Shown piece after piece: positions 34,280-42,954 of a stretch of DNA of 64,000 nucleotides. Both the position numbers and the translations under genes were made by a program. The notes beneath the pieces are model-generated. The model did no database searches, was not told the DNA's origin, and saw nothing but the letters and a program-made list of their open reading frames with translations. Source of the stretch: Paenibacillus sp. MAEPY2. GTDB taxonomy: Bacteria > Bacillota > Bacilli > Paenibacillales > Paenibacillaceae. The first letter of the stretch is position 1; each line of letters opens with the position of its first letter. The stretch lies in the NCBI RefSeq assembly GCF_000499205.1, contig NZ_AWUK01000011.1, forward strand, positions 155,343-219,342, in the 5' to 3' direction.

Positions 34280-34537
34280 TTAACGTCTTCGGAAGGCTCC
34301 GCCGCGTGCCAGAGCGAAGAAGATAAGCAGGGCAATAATCGAGCCAACGATGGCTGGGATAATATGAAATCCGCCAATCACCGGCCCCCTTGGTCCCAGC
34401 AATTCCGTTCCTAACCAGGAACCGATAAAACCCGCAATAATGTTCCCAAGTACACCGCCCGGTACGTCCCGCCCAATCAAGTTTCCGCTTAACCAGCCAA
34501 TAAGTCCACCAACAATGAGTACCCAGAGCAGATCCAT
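34280..34537 (-). CDS. GlsB/YeaQ/YmgE family stress-response membrane protein
   Basis: 85 aa with three hydrophobic segments and the glycine-zipper pattern of the family: VGGLIGWLSGNLIGRD, GGVLGNIIAGFIGSWLG and IPAIVGSIIALLIFFAL. Integral inner-membrane protein of unknown function, often induced by general stress. GGAGAA lies upstream of ATG 34537. Divergent from the response-regulator gene at 34693, sharing a 155-bp intergenic region. Confidence 0.92.
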   Translation of the reverse strand: MDLLWVLIVGGLIGWLSGNLIGRDVPGGVLGNIIAGFIGSWLGTELLGPRGPVIGGFHIIPAIVGSIIALLIFFALARGGAFRRR

Positions 34538-34692
34538 GGATAAGTTCTCCTTTCTTCGGGGTTATTAAAAGTTATGTTGGGCTCAGTGGAATATACCTCA
34601 TCTTCCAGTTGGTGGAGCAATCTAAAGTGTCTATGCTAAGATGGGGGTAACTTATGATTCAAGCTGGGGAACAAGGCTAGAAGGGGTGCACA

Positions 34693-35400
34693 TTGAAGAA
34701 AATACTTGTCATTGATGATGAAGTCGCAATCAGGGATTTAATTGAGCTCGTACTCAGAAGAGAAAACTACGTCGTTCAAACGGCTGAAAACGGTAAAATA
34801 GCCCTGCAGCTCATGGATGCTTTTCAACCGGATCTGGTGGTACTTGATCTGATGCTGCCAGACTGCTCCGGATATGACTTGTGTAAGGAAATTACCGGAA
34901 AGCGTGCCATTCCTGTGATCATGCTCTCTGCCAAAAATGAGGTAATCGACAAGGTGCTTGGACTAGAACTAGGCGCGGAAGATTATATGACCAAACCCTT
35001 TGACAATCGTGAATTGCTCGCTCGGATCAAGGTGATTCTGAGAAGAAACGAGAGCAAGGAGGAATCAAGTGAAGGAACAGACGTGACATCTACACGCATC
35101 ATTCATGAAGAGCTGACATTTGATCTGGAAAGCCGAAGGGTGCTGAAAAATGGTGTACCCGTGTCTTTAACGGCCAAAGAGTTTAAAATTTTGGAAACGT
35201 TACTCAAAAGGCCAGAAAAAATCTTTACCCGGGATGAGCTGCTGCAGATCGGATGGGGATATGACTTTATGGGAGACAGTCGCAGTGTGGATATGACCAT
35301 CATGCGATTACGGAAGAAGTTGGAGGATAACGCGGACGAACCGAAGTATGTCAGGACGATCTATGGATTTGGCTATCAACTTGGAGGTGGCGAGGCCTGA
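34693..35400 (+). CDS. OmpR/PhoB family response regulator
   Basis: 235 aa. The receiver domain has the acidic pair DDE (residues 8-10), the phosphorylation Asp in VVLDLMLPDCSGYD (~53), LSAKNE and the switch Lys in YMTKPFDNREL (~104). The C-terminal winged helix is at ~135-230 (LTAKEFKILETLL, DELLQIGWGYDFMGDSRSVD, YVRTIYGFGYQL). TTG 34693 follows AAGGGG at 6 nt. It overlaps the kinase gene by 4 bp if that gene starts at CTG 35397. Confidence 0.95.
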   Translation: MKKILVIDDEVAIRDLIELVLRRENYVVQTAENGKIALQLMDAFQPDLVVLDLMLPDCSGYDLCKEITGKRAIPVIMLSAKNEVIDKVLGLELGAEDYMTKPFDNRELLARIKVILRRNESKEESSEGTDVTSTRIIHEELTFDLESRRVLKNGVPVSLTAKEFKILETLLKRPEKIFTRDELLQIGWGYDFMGDSRSVDMTIMRLRKKLEDNADEPKYVRTIYGFGYQLGGGEA

Positions 35401-36818
35401 AGTATGCAACCCGGTTACTGCTGAATTATTTATTTTTCTCCGTGCTGTCTTTTGGTATCATCATTTTTGCGGTAAATAAAGCTATCGATTACTACAGCTT
35501 CGTTACCATTGAGAAACAGATGATGGAGAAGGCAGATCTGTCGGAGTTGTCCTTCCGTGAGGTGTTATCACAGCATAGGTCATCGTCAGGAGAGCCCCAG
35601 ACGAAGGAAATTGTCAGACTTGCTCTGGAGAAGCTGAAAGCTTCAGGCAAGGAAGTACGTATCTATGACAGCTCCAAGCAGTTGCTGGGCCTGGCTGTGG
35701 ATGGCATCATCATTAATGATGGCAAACCGCTTATTTTTGACAAAAATATTGAGAAAGCACTGAGCGGCAGCTATGCCTACACCGTCACGGAGGATCATCT
35801 GCTTTATTTTGCGACGCCCATTCAGGATCAATTCTACGAAAACGCTTATGTGTATGAATTCGTGGAGGACATTTCCTACTTTTATGCGATCATGGATCAA
35901 ATCCGTTATATCCTGTTTGCGGGTGCAGGCGGATTTATTGTGCTGATTACGTTATCCAGCCTGTGGATTGCTCGCAACACAACCAAGCCGATTAAGCTGT
36001 TGCTTGACGCAGCGCAAAGTTTCTCTAGACAGGAGTTTCGGAGAGTTCATCTTAAACGGAAGGATGAGCTGGGCATGCTGGCGGATGGGCTGGACTCCAT
36101 GGGACGGCAGCTTCATGATTACATTCAATACCAGAAACAATTTGTCTCCAACGTATCTCACGAGTTAAAAACACCCTTGGCAGCTATTCGTGGTTTCTCT
36201 CAATACTTGGTTGAAGGGGAGACTGAGAACAAGGAGCTGCAAAAAATCTATGCTCATCTGCTGCACGAATCGGATCGGCTCACCCGCTTGATTAATGAAC
36301 TGTTATTACTATCTCGATTCGATAAGGCTGGTTCTAACGATTTGGAAGTCGAGAAGACGGAAATGAACGAACTGATTCAGCAAGTCGCAATGAATATGGG
36401 AGCCAAGGCTAAGGATAAAGGGATAGAGATTATGTTCAGGGAGGCGGAACCGGAGGATAAGCTTTTGACGAGAGTCCACGCCAACGTGAATCCAATGCTG
36501 ATGTCCCATGCGATCGCCAATCTTGTGGACAATGCCATCAAATATTCAGGCAGTCCATCGCTGATCGAATTGAAGTTGGAACATACGCCAAGCGAGGTAG
36601 TTATACGGATACGTGATCAAGGCATTGGCATCGCGGGCGATGAGCTGGAGCGAGTGCAGGAACGCTTTTACCGGGCGAAAAATGCAAGTACAGCAAATGG
36701 TTCAGGTCTTGGACTTTCCATTTGCAAAGAGATTGTAGAGCGATTTAATGGATATATCGACATCGAAAGTCAACTGGGAAAAGGGACGACCTTTACAATT
36801 GTTTTACCTCGTGCGTAG
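35397..36818 (+). CDS. Sensor histidine kinase
   Basis: 473 aa from CTG 35397. Two membrane helices (LLLNYLFFSVLSFGIIIFAV, ~5-24; ILFAGAGGFIVLITLSSLWI, ~170) enclose an extracellular sensor; then HAMP (ARNTTKPIKLLLDAAQSF), H-box FVSNVSHELKTPLAAIRG (~250), and ATPase boxes NLVDNAIKYSG, IRDQGIGIAGDEL and NGSGLGLSICKEIV. The first membrane helix is encoded upstream of GTG 35442. The only in-frame start that keeps it whole is CTG 35397, 8 nt after GGAGGT and overlapping the regulator's TGA. It probably senses an envelope signal and controls the divergent gene or the lipoprotein downstream (inference). Confidence 0.88.
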   Translation: MKYATRLLLNYLFFSVLSFGIIIFAVNKAIDYYSFVTIEKQMMEKADLSELSFREVLSQHRSSSGEPQTKEIVRLALEKLKASGKEVRIYDSSKQLLGLAVDGIIINDGKPLIFDKNIEKALSGSYAYTVTEDHLLYFATPIQDQFYENAYVYEFVEDISYFYAIMDQIRYILFAGAGGFIVLITLSSLWIARNTTKPIKLLLDAAQSFSRQEFRRVHLKRKDELGMLADGLDSMGRQLHDYIQYQKQFVSNVSHELKTPLAAIRGFSQYLVEGETENKELQKIYAHLLHESDRLTRLINELLLLSRFDKAGSNDLEVEKTEMNELIQQVAMNMGAKAKDKGIEIMFREAEPEDKLLTRVHANVNPMLMSHAIANLVDNAIKYSGSPSLIELKLEHTPSEVVIRIRDQGIGIAGDELERVQERFYRAKNASTANGSGLGLSICKEIVERFNGYIDIESQLGKGTTFTIVLPRA

Positions 36819-36946
36819 CCCTGCAACTAAACCCAGGCCTAAATAGGTAACGTTACAAGATTGGTACATTTCTGTTATGAGACTAACAAATGTTTTTTTT
36901 ATAATCACTTCATAAGAACAAATCACACATTTATGGAGGGATCATG

Positions 36947-37648
36947 ATGAAGTTGACAAAGAAAGCTGCAGGTTTTATCGTACTAATTGCTTTACTAACG
37001 GTGGCATTAACGGGCTGTCAGTCCAGTGATGCCACGTCCCCAGCAACCGGACAGAACACAGCAAATGAACAGAACAAAGGAGAAGGTGCAACAAATGCTA
37101 ATGCGCCTGCTTCCGAAAGTTCTGAAGAAAAGGGTGCTGAAGCTATTAAAGAAGGTTCGATGGAGAAGGAAGGCAATGTGGTGCTGAAGGAGCTTGCTTT
37201 TGTCTATAATGAGCATACCATTGCGATTTCGGATACAGCGAATGAAGATCAGATGGAACAGATGCTGGGCAAACCGGATAACCTGAAATCGCATACGTAC
37301 AGTGCCGACGATGGAACAAACATGGATACTTTAATCGGTTTTACAGAAAAAGTGTACACGTATCCTGGTCTTGAAATTAAAACAATCAGTATACCGGAGG
37401 GCAAACAAGACTCCATCTTTCATATTGAAATGACAGATCCTAAGTACGCGACAGTGCGAAACATTAAAGCAGGAGATAGCCTGGATACACTCAAAAACGC
37501 CTACCCTGAGGGGAAACTGCTTGGTGATGGAGCCCCTGATGAGGAGGATGACTTCCGTTACGAGCCATCCAATTATGTGGATGTGATGTCGTTTCATATC
37601 AAGGATGCCAAGGTGGAGAGCATTCAGATCTACAGTCTTCTGGACTAA
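36947..37648 (+). CDS. Putative lipoprotein downstream of the two-component system
   Basis: 233 aa. Lipoprotein signal with lipobox ALTGCQS (Cys ~24), then an Asn/Glu/Lys-rich low-complexity linker (~30-75). The C-terminal domain (~80-233) begins VVLKELAFVYNEHTIAISDT and ends MSFHIKDAKVESIQIYSLLD. It has two similar halves around KPDNLKSHTYSADDGT and AYPEGKLLGDGAPD, suggestive of a BLIP/SmpA-like repeat, but I cannot name the family. ATG 36947 gives the better spacing to GGAGGG. It may be a target of the preceding kinase/regulator pair. Confidence 0.7.
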   Translation: MKLTKKAAGFIVLIALLTVALTGCQSSDATSPATGQNTANEQNKGEGATNANAPASESSEEKGAEAIKEGSMEKEGNVVLKELAFVYNEHTIAISDTANEDQMEQMLGKPDNLKSHTYSADDGTNMDTLIGFTEKVYTYPGLEIKTISIPEGKQDSIFHIEMTDPKYATVRNIKAGDSLDTLKNAYPEGKLLGDGAPDEEDDFRYEPSNYVDVMSFHIKDAKVESIQIYSLLD

Positions 37649-37690
37649 TATTTTGCCATACACAACTTTTTTCCAAGTGATGAACATAAG

Positions 37691-37935
37691 GTGTCGCGGG
37701 ACAAGAACATTGTTCCATTCCAAGTCGCTATTAAGCGGCTTTTTTTGTTTTAAGGAACCAAGTTCTTGTCTTAGCTGAGGACAAGAACAATGTACCATTG
37801 CCGAAATGGACAAGAACAATGTGTCATTTCGGATTAGAGTGTTATCTAATTATATTATGACAGAAATTATGTGGCGAGATAAAAGCACAATTCGCTTTCT
37901 GAAGGCAAGAACTCAGTTCCATTGCTGAAAAGATT
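37691..37935 (+). repeat. Family A repeat, long copy
   Basis: GTGTCGCGGGACAAGAACAT and TTGTTCCATT, hairpin AGTCGCTATTAAGCGGCT with TTTTTTT, inverted pair CCAAGTTCTTGTCTT / GAGGACAAGAACAATG, a third module GGACAAGAACAATGTGTC and GATTAGAGTGTTATCTAA. It lies 42 bp after the lipoprotein stop, and its hairpin could terminate that transcript. Confidence 0.88.
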
Positions 37936-37982
37936 GGGAGCATGGTATCAATGTCGATTTAAAAATTATATCTATTACATTA

Positions 37983-37999
37983 AGCTAACGGGCAGGTTA
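37983..37999 (+). repeat. Family B tail, upstream boundary of a methyltransferase gene
   Basis: CTAACGGGCAGGTTAGT, preceded by TACATTAAG and followed by TGAAC. Located 48 bp after the family A copy. Confidence 0.8.
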
Positions 38000-38192
38000 G
38001 TTGAACTATCTCAAGAATATCAGTTTATACTTTATGTATTATTCAGGTTCATCGTTGAACTTGTCCGGGATCATCCGAACGAAGTGAGAGGTAATTCATA
38101 AATCAATTATCAATTGCTTTGAGTCTAGTTGACTAAACCATTCCTTATATGTTGAACTAGTAAAAATGCTATAGAAAGTGGGAACAAAATTT

Positions 38193-38909
38193 ATGATTCC
38201 ATTAGTATATGACCAAATTAACCATTGGGGAAAAGACGACGAATTTTTCCTCGCATTGCTAAAAAAATTAAAAGTAGAGTCTATCGTTGACTTAGGCTGC
38301 GGAACAGGAAGATGGACTACTCATCTTGTTCAGTACGGTTATAAAATTACAGCTATTGATCCCCATGAAGAAGCGATTGAAGTTGCGAGAATTAAAGATA
38401 ATTCAGGCAATGTGAATTGGATTGTAGGAGATAGCTCAAATTTACAAACCAATACCTATGACGCGGTTATTATGACTGCCAATGTTGCACAGGTATTTCT
38501 TACAGATGATAGTTGGAAGAAAGTAATCTCAGACGTATTCCTATCCCTAAAAGTTGGCGGTCACTTTATTTTCGATATTAGAAACCCTTTGGTAAAAGTG
38601 TGGGAAGAGTGGGAGAAGGACAGGACTCCTGACTTAGCTAAAGATATGCTAAGTGGAGATCCTCTTGAAATCTATACAGAATATGAAGGGTTTGAGGGAG
38701 ATATCTATACTTTTTATGAAACTGTGAAAAATACAAAAACAGACGAAGTCCTAGTTCATGAAAAAATGCAGATCAGATTTCGAAATCAAGGAGAATTGGA
38801 TGAGTCGCTGAAACAAACAGGGTTTTCGGAAATTGAAACATATGGCGATTGGGATTTTAAACACGCAAATTCTAAAAATCGATCCTTTATTTTTCATTGT
38901 GTAAAATAG
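38193..38909 (+). CDS. Class I SAM-dependent methyltransferase
   Basis: 238 aa. Motif I VDLGCGTGRWTTHLV (~33-47), acidic DPHEEAIEVA (~57), motif II-like YDAVIMTANVAQVF (~93) and post-motif LKVGGHFIFDIRNP (~122). The end (ETYGDWDFKHANSKNRSFIF) is typical for small-molecule methyltransferases of the type-11/25 group. ATG 38193 is preferred over GTG 38178, which lies within the AGTGGGA ribosome-like site. The gene stands alone between family B copies at 37983 and 39001. Confidence 0.88.
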   Translation: MIPLVYDQINHWGKDDEFFLALLKKLKVESIVDLGCGTGRWTTHLVQYGYKITAIDPHEEAIEVARIKDNSGNVNWIVGDSSNLQTNTYDAVIMTANVAQVFLTDDSWKKVISDVFLSLKVGGHFIFDIRNPLVKVWEEWEKDRTPDLAKDMLSGDPLEIYTEYEGFEGDIYTFYETVKNTKTDEVLVHEKMQIRFRNQGELDESLKQTGFSEIETYGDWDFKHANSKNRSFIFHCVK

Positions 38910-39000
38910 AGTCATTGAAATGCAATATAATAGTGCTCCTTAAATAATGATAAGGAGAAAAGCAGCCTGACCTTTAATTTAATTCTATCTAGTGATTAAA

Positions 39001-39089
39001 CTAAGGAGTAACGATAGCTCATTAAATGTCAGAAAGCAGCTGATTCATGTGATCGGCTGCTTTTGTTCAAATAAAGGGCAGGTTAATCC
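39001..39089 (+). repeat. Family B repeat, full length but diverged
   Basis: CTAAGGAGTAACGATAG, then AGAAAGCAGCTGATTCATGT, GATCGGCTGCTTTTGTTCAA and tail AAAGGGCAGGTTAAT. Three-part layout preserved; 91 bp after the methyltransferase stop. Confidence 0.85.
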
Positions 39090-39278
39090 AACATAATAGT
39101 GCGAAACTTAGGGTAGCAAATTTGATGTAACTATCTTATATAAACAAAATCAACAGAGCCAAGCACTTCTTTTACTAAGAGGGGCTTGGCTTGTTATCAT
39201 TTAGAGGTAAGTAACAATATTTTGGGGAGAAGTCCACCATTTAGGGTGGACATTGGAAAATCCAGGTTTAACCTATGA

Positions 39279-39551
39279 AATTTTCTCGTCAGGTATATAA
39301 AAGCCAGCAATAATGAAGCCGAGTTGAAGAAGCAGTTTATTGAGGAGAATGACGAGCGGAGTGTTACAATACTCCAGAGTGCCGGCACACTCAGCGTAGC
39401 AATCATTCTCATTAGTCTAAGCATTGCCTCCATGATCGCCGGTTTCTTTAATCCCTTGATATTCTACACCTCATTAACTTGCTTTTTATTTGTTTTAATC
39501 GTATTTTTGGCACTATGGATGTATTATGCCGAGAAAAATCTAAGGGTATAG
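39279..39551 (+). CDS. Small two-helix membrane protein, 5' end uncertain
   Basis: The C-terminal ~75 residues (from TTG 39324) have a charged start KKQFIEENDERSVTILQSAG and two membrane helices (LSVAIILISLSIASMIAGFF; SLTCFLFVLIVFLALWMYY). Similar small Bacillota proteins usually have a longer N-terminus. Here the frame stays open to 39279 (ASNNEAELKK precedes), while the nearest ATG (39275) is in another frame separated by an A run at 39299-39302. So either TTG is the start or one extra A has broken the gene. It sits alone between B copies at 39001 and 39608. Confidence 0.5.
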   Translation, partial: NFLVRYIKASNNEAELKKQFIEENDERSVTILQSAGTLSVAIILISLSIASMIAGFFNPLIFYTSLTCFLFVLIVFLALWMYYAEKNLRV

Positions 39552-39607
39552 TCTTTCGTTTTTCTAAAGGTAATGAAAATATAAAACGCATGAAGTTTGA
39601 TCATTCA

Positions 39608-39626
39608 ACTAACGGGAAACGAGAGC
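39608..39626 (+). repeat. Family B 5' hairpin only
   Basis: CTAACGGGAAACGAGAGCT preceded by TTCAA. The terminator part is missing, and the next gene starts 29 bp later. Confidence 0.75.
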
Positions 39627-39654
39627 TCAAATACAACCTGTAGAGGAGACTGGC

Positions 39655-40038
39655 ATGAACTTTTCGAAGCGTTATGTATGGATCGAAGCTGAAATATGGC
39701 CCGTAGGCTCATGGGATTGTAAGGATGATAATAGCGATGTTATTGTTGTCTTTCCGGATCGCTCCAAATGGATTGCTAGCTTCTTTACTTACCAGAATAT
39801 CGAGACGATGAGGCAAAAGAATATAGAAACCGGTGAATGCATGAACGGCGCATATTTTTGGTCCAGCGACTTGGTATTGATTGATATTATAAGCAGAGAA
39901 AGAATTGAGCAACTAATCGACTATTTGATTAAACACGATAATTTCCACGCAGTCTTTAATCAATGCCCTGATGTAGCTGCAGAAGAAGACGAGAACTATC
40001 CTGCAGGATTTTTTATAACCAAAGAATCGTTGAGCTAA
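39655..40038 (+). CDS. Conserved hypothetical protein
   Basis: 127 aa, soluble, acidic. It begins MNFSKRYVWIEAEIWPVGSW and contains VIVVFPDRSKWIASFFTYQN, then ETGECMNGAYFWSSDLVLID and a helix RERIEQLIDYLI. The order and aromatic pattern resemble small immunity-type proteins found singly in Bacillota, but I cannot name the family. GAGGAG lies 6 nt before ATG 39655. Its stop codon TAA (40036-40038) is part of the family B core that follows, so the gene and the repeat overlap by 4 bases. Confidence 0.7.
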   Translation: MNFSKRYVWIEAEIWPVGSWDCKDDNSDVIVVFPDRSKWIASFFTYQNIETMRQKNIETGECMNGAYFWSSDLVLIDIISRERIEQLIDYLIKHDNFHAVFNQCPDVAAEEDENYPAGFFITKESLS

Positions 40039-40103
40039 CGGAAAACGATAACACAATAATACCAAGAAAGCAGCTAATCAATGTGATCACTTGCTTTTTG
40101 TTA
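40035..40103 (+). repeat. Family B repeat overlapping a stop codon
   Basis: CTAACGGAAAACGATAA, then ACCAAGAAAGCAGCTAATCA, ATGTGATCACTTGC and TTTTTGTT. The central stem still forms (AGCAGCTAATCA / TGATCACTTGCT, with mismatches). It supplies both the stop codon and a terminator-like hairpin for the gene at 39655. Confidence 0.85.
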
Positions 40104-40140
40104 TGGCTTTAGCCAGTTGAGTGCGTGAAACGTCCGAAAC

Positions 40141-40850
40141 AAAAAACCACCCGCTATGCGGGTGGAGGGATCGAGGGTTTGACCACCAAGACCATTCCAA
40201 TAAAATTGAGATGTTCAGGCTAAAAGAAAGGAATGGTCATCGATGGCAAACAAGAGCTACAGCCTAGCCCACACAAAGTGGATGTGTAAATACCACATGG
40301 TGTTTACCCCGAAGTATAGACGGAAAGAAATCTATAATCCAGTGAGAAAAGATTTAATTGAAATCTTCAAACGTTTGTGTAAGTACAAAGGAGTAGAGAT
40401 TATAGAAGGTCACATGATGCCCGATCATGTCCACATGTTGGTAACGATTCCACCGAAAATTGCAGTCTCAACGTTCATGGGATATCTAAAGGGAAAAAGT
40501 TCGCTAATGATATTCGAAAAACATGCCCAGTTGAAGTATAAATACGGAAATCGAAAGTTTTGGGCAGAAGTACTATGTGAGCACCGTGGGTCTAAACGAA
40601 GCAACAGTAAGAAAGTGAGCAAGAAGCACATGATCAGGCGGTAGATAAGCTGAGTGTAAAAGAATACGAAGATCCATTCAGTAGTAATAGGAGCAAAAAG
40701 AAGTAAAACCAGTTTAACTGGTAAATGAAAGTGACAAATAACACTGAGCCTGAACAGATTTGCTGTCAGGCTAGCGTCTTTAGGCGCAGTTTGGCAACAG
40801 GGGGTTATACCCCAAGAGCAAACCCCCGTTGGACTGGTGGTCATGATTTT
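40141..40850 (+). mobile_element. IS200/IS605-family element, inactivated
   Basis: Left-end hairpin AACCACCCGCTATGCGGGTGG at 40145-40165; tnpA inside; right end with GGGGGTTATACCCC and the hairpin CCCCCGTTGGACTGGTGG followed by TCATGATT. It sits inside what remains of an AraC-type gene. A second copy of the right end is at 42955-43037. Confidence 0.85.
40243..40706 (+). pseudogene. tnpA: IS200-family TnpA (Y1 transposase), frameshifted
   Basis: The first ~110 residues are intact, including the HUH motif MMPDHVHMLVTI (~65) and FMGYLKGKSS. After KFWAE the frame shifts: the continuation YYVSTVGLNEATVRK is in the next frame, stops at TGA, and the true C-terminus (QEAHDQAVDKLSVKEYEDPF) is in a further frame. 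The segment after VRK, where Y1 enzymes carry the catalytic tyrosine, is deleted by a number of bases not divisible by three. It cannot transpose by itself. Confidence 0.88.
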
Positions 40851-41185
40851 ATCGTTACAAGTTTTGCAACGATTGCAGAGGTAGTAGAACGGATTAAAAC
40901 AAACTTTGACAAACCTCTGCGCATTAATGAATTAGCGCAGATCGCCAATATGAGTTCTTCTTCGCTTTATCGGCTCAAACAAGTCACTGCGATGCCCCCC
41001 CGTTCAATATCAGAAACAGCTTCGATTACAAGAAGGGCGACGACTTTTAATGACTGAAAAAATACAACATCGCAGATGTTGCATTTCATGTCGGCTACGA
41101 AAGTCCTTCGCAATTCAGTCGCGAATATGCCCGATTATTTGGGTGTCCTCCGACTACCGATTTTTTCGAATACAATCCACAACTA
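40851..41185 (+). pseudogene. AraC family regulator relic
   Basis: VERIKTNFDKPLRINELAQI, MSSSSLYR then, shifted, [17 protein letters not shown] and [30 protein letters not shown]: the two helix-turn-helix units of the AraC C-terminal domain, broken by at least two frameshifts (one at a run of C near 41000). The N-terminal part is missing; the fragment begins at the IS200 right end. Confidence 0.8.
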
Positions 41186-41320
41186 ATTTGCCTACTATAT
41201 AAGTTGAACGAAAGAACTTGGCAGTTAGAATAGCCCTGTTCCATTCTAAGGAAGTGAAACGGGCCTCGTTTATTTTTGCTTACCTGTATTGGCAGTAGAG
41301 ACACGCAGCCAGGTATTTTT

Positions 41321-41452
41321 CTATTTCATGTGCATGACGATAATCAGAGTGAGCGCTGCTGCGACGATGAGGCTTACGGTGATAAAACCAGGAGCATAAG
41401 AGCTTTTTGCATTTTTATCGCTTGACTTGGTGTAAACACCAGGTTGTAGCAT
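41321..41452 (-). CDS. Possible 43-aa single-helix membrane peptide
   Basis: ATG 41452; 43 codons with a polar start (MLQPGVYTKSSDKNAKSSYA) and one C-terminal hydrophobic helix (FITVSLIVAAALTLIIVMHM). No ribosome site is visible, so it may be the end of a lost gene. Divergent from the SDR gene. Confidence 0.25.
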   Translation of the reverse strand: MLQPGVYTKSSDKNAKSSYAPGFITVSLIVAAALTLIIVMHMK

Positions 41453-41494
41453 GAAGATGCTCAGATCAAACTGACAGACAGGAGAGATTAGATA

Positions 41495-42343
41495 ATGAAA
41501 CATCATCATAATAAAGTTGCTCTTATAACGGGTTCCAATTCTGGCGTAGGATTCGAGCTGGCCAAGAAAATGTTGTCCGAAGGCTGGCAGGTCATCGCAC
41601 TGAACCGTTCCAATTTTCCAACTGACGAAGTGATTCAAACGGCTCAAAAGTCGAAGCAACTGAGAATTTATAAAGGGGATCTAGCTGATTTTTCAAGTCT
41701 CAGGAGAGCTTTGGATCAGATTAAGCAGAGCGAGGACCATATTGATCTGCTCTTCAATAATGCCGGCGTGTCATTCGGAGAATTCCAGTACTCGATACAA
41801 GGGCGCGAGACGCATTTTGAGGTCAATACAGTGGTACCCTACATTATTTTCATGGAGCTCAGAGAGCTTTTGTTAAAGGGGGAACTGAAAACCGTTATCA
41901 ACACTTCATCCAACGCCTTGCTGATGGTCAAACAGTTCGATTACAATACATTAGACAAGCCTGTCGGATTCAAAAAACTTCTGGGTCCTTACGCCGCTAC
42001 CAAATTGGCCCTTTCGCTATGGACCCAGCAAATTGCCCCTGCACAATTGACGGAGGAAATCCGGATTCGCAGCGTTTGTCCCGGCCCTAGCAAGACAAAG
42101 ATGTCCAAGGGCGCAGGGATGCCAGGCTTCATGATTCCGATTGCCAACCTGTTCTTCTCCCATCCGAGTGCAGGAGCGGCCCGTTTATATGACGCTGCAT
42201 TGGGTCACCATAAGGACGCTACGGGCATTTTTCTTAATAAAGGCAAAGCGACACCCTTCAAGTTCAATGACCAGAGCGCGAATGTTCTGGATAAAGTAGA
42301 CAGAATCTATAAGCAGGAATTTGCATGTGCAAATATGCAATGA
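41495..42343 (+). CDS. Short-chain dehydrogenase/reductase
   Basis: 282 aa. NAD(P)-binding ALITGSNSGVGFELAKKML (8-26), LLFNNAGVSFGE (~88), catalytic Ser in INTSSNALL (~133), and a YAATKLALS motif (~168) in which the YxxxK Tyr-Ala-Ala-Thr-Lys is intact. The C-terminus (RSVCPGPSKTKMSKG) is typical of the RDH-like subgroup. The substrate is unknown. AGGAGAG precedes ATG 41495. A MerR regulator follows 34 bp downstream and probably controls the pair. Confidence 0.9.
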   Translation: MKHHHNKVALITGSNSGVGFELAKKMLSEGWQVIALNRSNFPTDEVIQTAQKSKQLRIYKGDLADFSSLRRALDQIKQSEDHIDLLFNNAGVSFGEFQYSIQGRETHFEVNTVVPYIIFMELRELLLKGELKTVINTSSNALLMVKQFDYNTLDKPVGFKKLLGPYAATKLALSLWTQQIAPAQLTEEIRIRSVCPGPSKTKMSKGAGMPGFMIPIANLFFSHPSAGAARLYDAALGHHKDATGIFLNKGKATPFKFNDQSANVLDKVDRIYKQEFACANMQ

Positions 42344-42377
42344 GTGTTAATTTAACCGCCAAGGCTGGTGATATAAC

Positions 42378-42767
42378 ATGGACCAAGGTCTCTCGATCAA
42401 ACAGGCCGCTGAACGAACTGGATTAACGGAGGATGCCATTCGACATTATGAAAAAATTGGACTGATCTCCCCTCCATCCAGAAAACCAAACGGGCACCGG
42501 GTGTATTATTCGGAGGATATGGAGAGGATAGAATTAATCCAGTGCCTGAAGCAAACGAATATGTCGTTGGAGGAGATGAAGGTCTATCTTTCTTTTCCCT
42601 TCAAGGAAGCGATTAAATCCGTTCCGGAATTGAATGCCGAGCTTCAGGAATACCGGAAGAAAATCACCGATCAGATAGCCGATTTGGAACGCATTTTGAA
42701 CTTTATCGACCATAAGGTGGTTCATAATCAATCCTTGCTGCGGGATAAAAGCGGTGATGAAGCATAG
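42378..42767 (+). CDS. MerR family transcriptional regulator
   Basis: 129 aa. Winged HTH GLSIKQAAERTGLTEDAIRH, YEKIGLISPPSRKPNGHRVY (residues 4-43), then IQCLKQTNMSLEEMKVYL and a coiled-coil helix (~80-115). It lacks metal-binding cysteines, like the AdhR/YyaN-type members usually linked to aldehyde or electrophile stress and SDR genes. Co-directional with the SDR gene. The two overlap no repeats and end at the 42807 terminator. Confidence 0.9.
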   Translation: MDQGLSIKQAAERTGLTEDAIRHYEKIGLISPPSRKPNGHRVYYSEDMERIELIQCLKQTNMSLEEMKVYLSFPFKEAIKSVPELNAELQEYRKKITDQIADLERILNFIDHKVVHNQSLLRDKSGDEA

Positions 42768-42806
42768 GCGCTTGACCACCAATTCATAAACGATTCCCGC
42801 TACAAA

Positions 42807-42847
42807 AACAATCGCCTTACCCCTGTAAAGGGTAGGGCGATTGTTTT
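42807..42847. terminator. Strong terminator, bidirectional
   Basis: AACAATCGCC ... GGCGATTGTT with inner TTACCC / GGGTA pairing, followed by TTT; A run on the other side. Confidence 0.9.
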
Positions 42848-42954
42848 ATTTAACGCTGGTAAGAGCCCGTTTCAAGTTCAAATGTACGTCGATAGACGGT
42901 TTTTTATAACATTAGCGCTGGTGTCTAAGGAAACTGCCTTGCCTGTGCGGGCAG

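Noticed and set aside
34045..34326. Plus-strand 93-codon frame before the GlsB-like gene
   Set aside because: It reads through a strong terminator hairpin and then antisense to the GlsB-like gene.
37331..37819. Long minus-strand open frame over the lipoprotein end
   Set aside because: It is antisense to a real gene and runs into a family A repeat; no ribosome site and no family.
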